Shown here piece by piece: positions 57,401-64,000 of a stretch of DNA of 64,000 bases. Positions within the stretch are counted from its first letter, which is position 1. Each line of letters begins with the position of its first letter. A program made the position numbers and the translations under genes. The notes beneath the pieces are model-generated. The model made no database searches and was not told the origin of the DNA. It saw nothing but the letters and a program-made list of their open reading frames with translations. Source of the DNA: Macrostomum hystrix (taxonomy: Eukaryota; Platyhelminthes; Macrostomidae); the NCBI GenBank assembly GCA_950097015.1, contig CATNEN010000001.1, positions 8,055,001 to 8,119,000 of the forward strand, in the 5' to 3' direction.

Positions 57401-59960
57401 GCGTTGCCTTGCCGAGTCTCTTCTAGCACAAGTAGCGACTGGTGCTGCATCAGAGCCTCGGCTTCCGGACTCTAGGGGGAAATATTTTTTAAAATTAATT
57501 TTAGAGAAGCGTTTTCTGTCATCAGAGAGACTTTTACTGTCACAACGCGTTTTGAGTCATCAAAGAAGCATTTTGAGTCATTAGAGAGGCATTTTGAGTC
57601 ATTAGAGAAGCATTTAGAGACAAAGTGCATTGAGTCATTAAAGAGGCATTTTGAGTCATTAGAGAAGCATTTAGAGACAAAGTGCATTGAGTCATTAAAG
57701 AGGCATTTTGAGTCATTAGAGAGGCATTTTGAGTCATTAGAGAAGCATTTAGAGACAAAGTGCATTGAGTCATTAAAGAGGCATTTTGAGTCATTAGAGA
57801 AGCATTTAGAGACAAAGTGCATTGAGTCATTAAAGAGGCATTTTGAGTCATTAGAGAAGCATTTTGAGTCATTAGAGAAGCATTTAGAGACAAAGTGCAT
57901 TGAGTCATTAAAGAGGCATTTTGAGTCATTAGAGAAGCATTTAGAGACAAAGTGCATTGAGTCATTAAAGAGGCATTTTGAGTCATTAGAGAAGCATTTA
58001 GAGACAAAGTGCATTGAGTCATTAAAGAGGCATTTTGAGTCATTAAAGAGGCATTTTGAGTCATTAAAGAAGCATTTAGAGACAAAGTGCATCGAGTCAT
58101 TAAAGAGGCATTTTGAGTCATTAGAGAAGCATTTAGAGACAAAGTGCATTGAGTCATTAAAGATGCATTTTGAGTCATTAGAGAAGCATTTAGAGACAAA
58201 GTGCATTGAGTCATTAAAGAGGCATTTTGAGTCATTAGAGAAGCATTTTGAGTCATTAGAGAAGCATTTAGAGACAAAGTGCATTGAGTCATTAAAGAGG
58301 CATTTTGAGTCATTAGAGAAGCATTTAGAGACAAAGTGCATTGAGTCATTAAAGATGCATTTTGAGTCATTAGAGAAGCATTTAGAGACAAAGTGCATTG
58401 AGTCATTAAAGAGGCATTTTGAGTCATTAAAGAAGCATTTAGAGACAAAGTGCATCGAGTCATTAAAGAGGCATTTTGAGTCATTAGAGAAGCATTTAGA
58501 GACAAAGTGCATTGAGTCATTAAAGATGCATTTTGAGTCATTAGAGAAGCATTTAGAGACAAAGTGCATTGAGTCATTAAAGAGGCATTTTGAGTCATTA
58601 GAGAAGCATTTTGAGTCATTAGAGAAGCATTTAGAGACAAAGTGCATTGAGTCATTAAAGAGGCATTTTGAGTCATTAGAGAAGCATTTAGAGACAAAGT
58701 GCATTGAGTCATTAAAGAGGCATTTTGAGTCATTAGAGAAGCATTTAGAGACAAAGTGCATTGAGTCATTAAAGAGGCATTTTGAGTCATTAAAGAGGCA
58801 TTTTGAGTCATTAAAGAAGCATTTAGAGACAAAGTGCATCGAGTCATTAAAGAGGCATTTTGAGTCATTAGAGAAGCATTTAGAGACAAAGTGCATTGAG
58901 TCATTAAAGATGCATTTTGAGTCATTAGAGAAGCATTTAGAGACAAAGTGCATTGAGTCATTAAAGAGGCATTTTGAGTCATTAGAGAAGCATTTTGAGT
59001 CATTAGAGAAGCATTTAGAGACAAAGTGCATTGAGTCATTAAAGAGGCATTTTGAGTCATTAGAGAAGCATTTAGAGACAAAGTGCATTGAGTCATTAAA
59101 GAGGCATTTTGAGTCATTAGAGAAGCATTTAGAGACAAAGTGCATTGAGTCATTAAAGAGGCATTTTGAGTCATTAAAGAGGCATTTTGAGTCATTAAAG
59201 AAGCATTTAGAGACAAAGTGCATCGAGTCATTAAAGAGGCATTTTGAGTCATTAGAGAAGCATTTAGAGACAAAGTGCATTGAGTCATTAAAGATGCATT
59301 TTGAGTCATTAGAGAAGCATTTAGAGACAAAGTGCATTGAGTCATTAAAGAGGCATTTTGAGTCATTAGAGAATCGCTTTGAGTTATTAGAGAAGCAGTT
59401 TGAGTCATTACAAAATGATTTTTGAGTCATTAGAGAAGCCTTCTGAACCGTTAGAGAAACGTTTACATTACCGGGCGATTTTCCAGATGACTGTGACCAT
59501 GGCCGCCACCGTGACCGCAGAACAGGCAGATGCCAATGAGATTGATTAGCAAACCGCCGGCACCCACATAGACGATGAGTTTTGGATCTTTCATAGGATG
59601 CGGCTCAATAATCTTCTGAATTGCTTCTACAATAATGGTGAAGCACAGTGTCACTAGCATGACAGTGTTCACCAAGGTGCCAAGGATTTCAGATCGCTGA
59701 AAGCCGTAGGTATGCCGGCCATCTCTAGGCTTCTTGGACATGCGAACTGCGCCCAGAGCGATCACCAAAGCTAGAACATCCGACAGCATGTGAAACGAAT
59801 CCGCAACTAGGGTAACAGAATCGCAGAAATGGCCAACAACCAACTCAACACCAAAGTAGGTTATGGTCATGGCTATCATTAGGCCTAGACGGTGTGTTTT
59901 GCTTAGATAAAACATGCCTTTGCTGTGATGATGTTCCTCGCTGTGCTGTTCAGAAACCAT
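36483..59960 (-). CDS. SLC30A1: ZnT1-like zinc exporter (SLC30 family), 8 exons
   Basis: Exons: 59960-59472, 57471-57261, 43487-43227, 41309-41049, 39355-39276, 39185-39092, 38987-38899, 36758-36483; 586 aa, all GT..AG with matching phases (human ZnT1 507 aa). Exports cytosolic Zn2+ in exchange for protons. TM1-4 lie in exon 1, with ADSFHMLSD giving zinc ligands His57 and Asp61; TM5 in exon 4 has FLHIMGD (His333, Asp337). Between them is a cytosolic loop with His clusters (GHGGGHGHSH, GEHHGHGG) and Ala/Gly runs. The C-terminal domain has GVEEVHDLHVWQL and CTTIQPEF. Exon 8 ends in a Cys-rich tail (CFIDCGNDKCSARSNCC) like the tail of ZnT1. An in-frame TAA two codons before ATG 59960 supports the start. 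The exon 8 border has a weak acceptor. Confidence 0.93.
36778..38740. repeat. 9/11-bp minisatellite in zinc transporter intron 7
   Basis: Alternating units taatcaatc and tagaatcaatc with taatcaaac variants. A higher-order period of 236 bp is visible: aactaaaatc occurs at 37151, 37387 and 37623. The array begins about 20 bp from the acceptor of the last exon and fills most of the 2.1 kb intron. Confidence 0.95.
39484..40845. repeat. 25-27-bp minisatellite in zinc transporter intron 4
   Basis: Unit cacctgtcaatcaaatctcc followed by attatga or attgt. Unit length varies, unlike the arrays of introns 2 and 3. A block of about 280 bp near 40340-40480 is repeated near 40625-40770. The array fills most of the 1.7 kb intron. 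Confidence 0.93.
41470..41550 (-). repeat. tRNA-like B-box fragment
   Basis: On the minus strand gggttaagccagc and then gtcgcgggttcgaatccga give an A-box-like and a strong B-box sequence. Probably a SINE head in intron 3 of the zinc transporter; a full cloverleaf does not form. Confidence 0.4.
41940..43030. repeat. 31-bp minisatellite in zinc transporter intron 3
   Basis: Unit gtgtcaaggatagtcaagaa + taaacaggatt, about 35 copies. Variants: aatgatag for aaggatag, taaactgg for taaacagg, gttgagtc for attgtgtc. Sits in the 1.9 kb intron between exons 4 and 3. Confidence 0.95.
43690..55759. repeat. 40-bp minisatellite in zinc transporter intron 2 (about 300 copies)
   Basis: Unit halves aatgggtgaaggaatagaat and ggattgctagtctagcctcc. 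From 43741 to about 55720 the 40-bp phase never slips; only the last copy or two have a deletion (ggaaatggattgct). Differences are substitutions at roughly ten fixed positions (for example g/a at 6, t/c at 15, t/a at 25, g/a at 30, t/a/c at 31). Each unit holds a gctag-t/a-ctagc near-palindrome. Blocks of many units recur, for example 44701 onward at 46541 (1840 bp, 46 units). Confidence 0.98.
55760..57260. other. Remainder of zinc transporter intron 2
   Basis: AT-rich unique intron sequence between the 40-bp array and exon 2; no gene or element recognised. A purine-rich gagagagag tract lies at about 56339-56375. Confidence 0.5.
57502..59462. repeat. 57-bp (21+36) minisatellite filling zinc transporter intron 1
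   Basis: Built from a 21-bp unit (attttgagtcattagagaag, with c) and a 36-bp unit (agcatttagagacaaagtgc + attgagtcattaaag). Both lengths are multiples of three, so long open frames run through on both strands (652 and 622 codons minus, 420 plus); they are not genes. The array spans about 98% of the 2000-bp intron, with degenerate units at both ends close to the exons. Variants (agatgcattt, catcgagtc) recur in a higher-order pattern. Confidence 0.95.
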
Positions 59961-61741
59961 GAGTTAATAACATAAGCTCTCGGTTATTGAATAGTGGGAC
60001 TTTGACCTTTACTGTTTGCTGCCTATATTGTTTTGTTTGCTGCTCTCTGAAATAGAAAAATTGTTTAAGCAGCATCGGTTCAGCAACAGTTCAATCAACT
60101 CTTACTTGTGGCTAGGCCATATTTGCGATGTTAAAGCCATACTGTATTAACAAATAATGCAGGACAGATGTAATACAACTGTTTGTTTATGCCTAATATG
60201 AATGCATATCAATCAGCAAATCTCACTAGACAAGGATCCTGTGCATAGTTAGCTAGTAACTGTGACAATTTGTTTATCTATGGCAATAAAGGTTTGAAAA
60301 AAAGTTTAAATCATTTTTTAATTCTTTTCTAACCCTTTTTAACATCAATTTTCATATTTAAAAACACAAAACAAAATCTGGCATTCTTAAAATTCAGAGC
60401 TACAAATGGAAAATGTGCAGCCATGTTGAATGTTGAGGCACAATAGTAAGACCAGCTATTATTGGCATTTGACTAGCAATACATTATGTACTTTAATAAT
60501 CTAGAGTACTTTAAGTAGAAAATTATTAGCTATAGCTAAAGACATTATAATATGATTTGCTGCTTAGACACATGTTACTTATTAGTGATACAACAAAAGC
60601 ACTTGTTATTTGTTAAAACTTTTTTATGGTAATAATAAAAATATAAGTTTTTAATTAGACTCTATTGGGCCTAATACAGAATAAATATAGAGCAAAGTTT
60701 TGAACTAAAAGAATTATCAATAGTAATTAAGCACAAAATGTGTTGAACTTTTTTCTAGATGTAATATACATAGCTAAACCCACATTAAAATAGTTTCTGC
60801 TATTTTCATTAGCATGCTTAACTTGCTTATAATTTACTAGAGTTTTGTTAGGCCTAAAACTGACAAAAAATAATGTCAAATCATTGGTTAAACATCTAAA
60901 CAAGGCCTAACTCAAGGCCTAACAGATGAGTTGACTTACTTGTAGGCAAATAAAATTCATGAGCAGATAAAAAAATTGCACATAGCATTAGATTTGATGG
61001 CAGTCAGAACTCAAGCCTTAAAAATAAGTCAAATCTTGTTTAGGTGTAACTGAAGACTAAAGTGACAGATATAAACACACTGATCAATATGAACTTGTGT
61101 ATTTTATATGCATTTTATCAATAAAGTCTTTTATTTTGAGATAATTAAAGCTGTAGCACTAGGATATGAATTTTTCAATTGTTGTATGTCAGTCGAGTTT
61201 GTATAAAGCTTCTTTTAAGACAAGTTACAATCAGATGAGATTGTGGCAGACAAAGACTTGAAACTCTGATTGGGCTAGAAGACTAGGCATAGCTAACTGG
61301 TACACAAAGGAAACTTTTTGTGGTTGCTTCTGGCACACTTCTGGTATGATCCTATCCTGGCTATGTCTTAAAGCTAATTATCTAGCTATAGGCCCTAACT
61401 GTAAGTAGCTGGTAGCTAAATGTTTCAGTTGAATGGTTTTTATGTTGTCATTGTCAGTTAAGTTTGTTCTTGCAAGTTTCAGCAATCTTTAACTGAATAT
61501 CATGTAAATGGACTAGCTTCTTCTTTTAACTTCTTCTATTGAATGCTAGGCCTAATCTGAACCAGGCTAGGCTTACCATTAATTAATTCTTGTACATTAG
61601 CGTATGTTGGGCACCTAGGCCTACTACAAGCTAGCTAAAGAAATAAAAAGAAAAAAACTATTTAAAGATCCTTCATTCTTAAAAAATATCCAGAACCTTG
61701 TAAAAAAGCATTAAAAACTTGAAAAAATGAAGCTTAGTATA
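59961..61741. other. Upstream region of the zinc transporter
   Basis: AT-rich. No coding frame, and no metal-response element (TGCRCNC) close to the start codon was found. AGGCCT occurs several times between 60850 and 61620. Confidence 0.4.
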
Positions 61742-61742
61742 G

Positions 61743-62348
61743 TATACCTTTTTACGTTCTATTTGATAAAAACTGCAACCAATTTGGCCACAGCTCAGCC
61801 TGACGCAGCCGCAGCAATTTTCCATAGACAGCCGCCGCTAGCAACAACCAATTTGGTAAAAACTGCGAGCTATTTTGCCAGCTTGAAGATATCATTCTTA
61901 TCATCTTATCATTCTTATCATCACTCTGATGGCGAATCGTGGGCCGTACCAAAAGATAAGTCAGCTGGATCGAGAGCGAATCATGAGAGCATACAGGAAT
62001 GGCGACGACTGGAGAAAGCTTGGCAGAATGATGGTCGGCTGCCATCACTGCCACTTCATTCATTCTTAATGTTATGAATTTGTGTTCTGACTTCTGACTG
62101 AGGACATATTGTTATCATTCTTTATCGTTATTGTTATGCTATTGCTCCCTATTTCGCTACTGCTGTTGACAGGGCAGGTCAAATACAGCAGTGAGCTGCT
62201 ATCTTCAAGCTGGCAAAATAGCTCGCAGTTTTTACCAAATTGGTTGCTACTAGTGGCGGCTGTCTATGGAAAATTGCTGCGGCTGCGTCAGGCTGAGCCG
62301 TGGCCAAATTGGTTGCAGTTTTTATCAAATAGAACGTAAAAAGGTATA
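61743..62348. mobile_element. MITE with long terminal inverted repeats (about 148 bp)
   Basis: 61743-61890 and 62201-62348 are near-perfect inverted repeats; ends tataccttttta / taaaaaggtata, inner ends gccagcttgaagat / atcttcaagctggc. A 310-bp centre separates them. No transposase is encoded. The flanking bases do not show a clear target-site duplication. Confidence 0.75.
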
Positions 62349-62371
62349 ATAGCATGTAGCTAAGTGGTCTA

Positions 62372-63011
62372 GGGTAATGTATCATCAACCGAACAACAAT
62401 ATGCATTTTTTAACTTCAAACCTAAGCTACAGATTTTCTATTTAAGATATCATGATAAATCAAAAGCCAAGTTATAGAAAACTGTTTTGTCTTTCTAAAT
62501 AGTATCTGCTTTTGCAATTTTGTCAAATAGAAAAATGTTTTCATGTTTTTCATCTAAAACCAAACAATTATTTTCATGTATCTTCAAACCAAACAGAGAA
62601 TTTGATGTTCGGTTTTAAAATCTGAGTGAGTGGTTTAATCTTATTTTAAGGAGTGATCTATCATGAATTATATCATTTGAAAGGATTTTTCATGCTCTAT
62701 AAATAACTACATTTATGGTAATTTAATTGGAAAGCAACCACAAACAATCTTAGTCTAAAGTACATGCTGAAAAAATGCTGTTAAAAAGTATGCTTTTGTG
62801 ATAAAAATTTCTACTGAAAAATACATATCTTTCTTTCCTTTTAATGTTTCATTGCATGTCATGCCTTAGCTTGTAAATAATTTCATTGACATTCAAAATA
62901 GTTGTTCTGTGAAATACAATAGCTTGTTTCTGTCTTGCACAAGACCAACGAAGGAGTCAAAATTCTTGTTCGGTTTTGAAGATACACTGTTCGGTTGATG
63001 ATACATTACCC
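62372..63011. mobile_element. Tc1/mariner-type MITE, 640 bp
   Basis: Perfect 24-bp terminal inverted repeats at 62372-62395 and 62988-63011 (ends gggtaatgtatcatcaac / gttgatgatacattaccc), flanked on both sides by TA (62370-62371 and 63012-63013), the target duplication of Tc1/mariner elements. Interior is AT-rich with no transposase; ttcggtttt motifs recur inside. Confidence 0.85.
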
Positions 63012-63013
63012 TA

Positions 63014-64000
63014 CTTGAATTATTTGTGATTCCTACCGAACTGAAAATATAATTTCAAAAGACTGAAATAATCATGAAACTAATTTTTTCCACCATCTTA
63101 GACGTTGACCTAGGCAATACTTCAACTTACGATTTTGTCGTTGCTCTCGCTGAGAAAGGTAAAATGTAAATATCAGAAATAATATTGAACAATGTGAACA
63201 CCAGCTGTTCAGACGGATGGATTCACAAAAAAACCGGAAAACGGGCATAGCATTTTTGGGAAACTACTGGTTAAAACAACGTAGTATAAAATTTGTGAGA
63301 AATTTAATTTAAAAACAGAAAAACGTACAATTAATCATAGTTTTCTCTTTAAAAAACTTCTTGAATATTTAACTTACCGCTTCTTTTGTTGAATTTTTGT
63401 GTATGCCCTAGCAATTATAACTTCCAATTCCTTTTCCATTTTAATTTGTAACCACCTCGGACGGAGAGCATGAAGCGTGACAGGAGGCTTAGCTTTTTGT
63501 AAATAGTTAAAAGAGTTAGTATAAAATACTTCAGAGAAATACTTCAGAGAAAAGCGTTTGTAAACTAGTTATTTTAAGTTAGAGAATTATTACAGGATTG
63601 TTTATGTTTGAGTTTTTTTCGGTAAAAATTGGTCCCGACTCCCTTTAAGTATAAATTGCTTCGATTGTCTCTTGCTTACTTAAAAATATGTATCGTTTGA
63701 AAAAAGTAACTTCACTGTTAAAACGTCCTGCTAAATTCACAGATTCTATATTACCTATATTATCTATATTCTATATTCTATAATCTAGATTAATTAGGTA
63801 ATATAGAATATGTGGCTAAATTCGAGTCTGTGAAGACTTATTTTAGTTTTTTCTATGGCCGTGGCTGTCAGTTTTTCGATATAAATTGTGGCCAAGTTAA
63901 AGAAACTAAGAGCGGCTGTAGCTGATGCAGTTCGGCTTATTTCAAGCGGTATCTTGAACAAAAACGTGCCAATAAGGAATCATAAAAAACTGCCTGTTTT
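63014..64000. other. Non-coding end of window
   Basis: No gene seen. A 14-bp inverted repeat (attctatattacct / aggtaatatagaat) at about 63745-63810 could form a hairpin. Confidence 0.4.

Noticed and set aside
57472-59430. Very long open frames (652, 622 and 420 codons) in intron 1 of the zinc transporter
   Set aside because: They follow from 21- and 36-bp tandem units lacking stops; they exist on both strands, have no non-repetitive domain and lie in a well-supported intron.
36759-59471. Arrays as reservoirs of branch-point-like motifs (YTNAY, such as ttgac, ctaat) on the sense strand
   Set aside because: Tempting, but this degenerate 5-mer is expected about once per 64 bases, so its presence in most units is close to chance.

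Overview
This is a metazoan nuclear window. Genes have introns with GT..AG borders, and SINEs, a LINE and MITEs are present. The best taxonomic clue is a neuropeptide F (NPF) precursor ending in GRPRF-GKR, the protostome (especially spiralian) form of the NPY family. I therefore favour a spiralian (flatworm, mollusc, annelid or relative), but sequence alone does not fix the phylum.

Layout. 1-4.57 kb: a non-LTR retrotransposon (LINE) with a partial ORF1 and an intact ORF2 (endonuclease, reverse transcriptase, C-terminal zinc knuckle), ending in a (TAA)n tail. 4.67-6.04 and 9.25-10.62 kb: two near-identical three-exon copies of a PAN/apple plus glycine-rich (ALK-like) gene part. 10.9-12.0 kb: a SINE and a GC-rich compound foldback element. 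12.4-14.4 kb (minus): complete QTRT1, the catalytic subunit of queuine tRNA-ribosyltransferase. 15.2-15.8 kb (minus): an intronless UBE2T-like E2 gene with an in-frame TAG at codon 15. 16-21 kb: a SINE and otherwise non-coding DNA. 21.4-28.0 kb (minus): the NPF gene, two exons around a 6.1 kb intron. 28.4-34.3 kb: intergenic DNA with four different minisatellites. 36.5-60.0 kb (minus): a ZnT1/SLC30A1-like zinc exporter reconstructed as eight exons with consistent phases, 586 aa. 61.7-63.0 kb: two terminal-inverted-repeat elements side by side. The rest has no gene I can support.

Main observation. Eleven tandem arrays, unrelated in unit sequence (about 13 to 57 bp), fill roughly 37% of the window. 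In the zinc transporter every long intron (1, 2, 3, 4 and 7) is almost wholly one private minisatellite, while the two introns of 90-104 bp have none. The largest, a 40-bp unit in intron 2, runs about 12 kb (about 300 copies) with no visible indel until its last copies. The genes are not an operon or pathway; they look like ordinary neighbours in a genome that generates minisatellites in introns and intergenic DNA.
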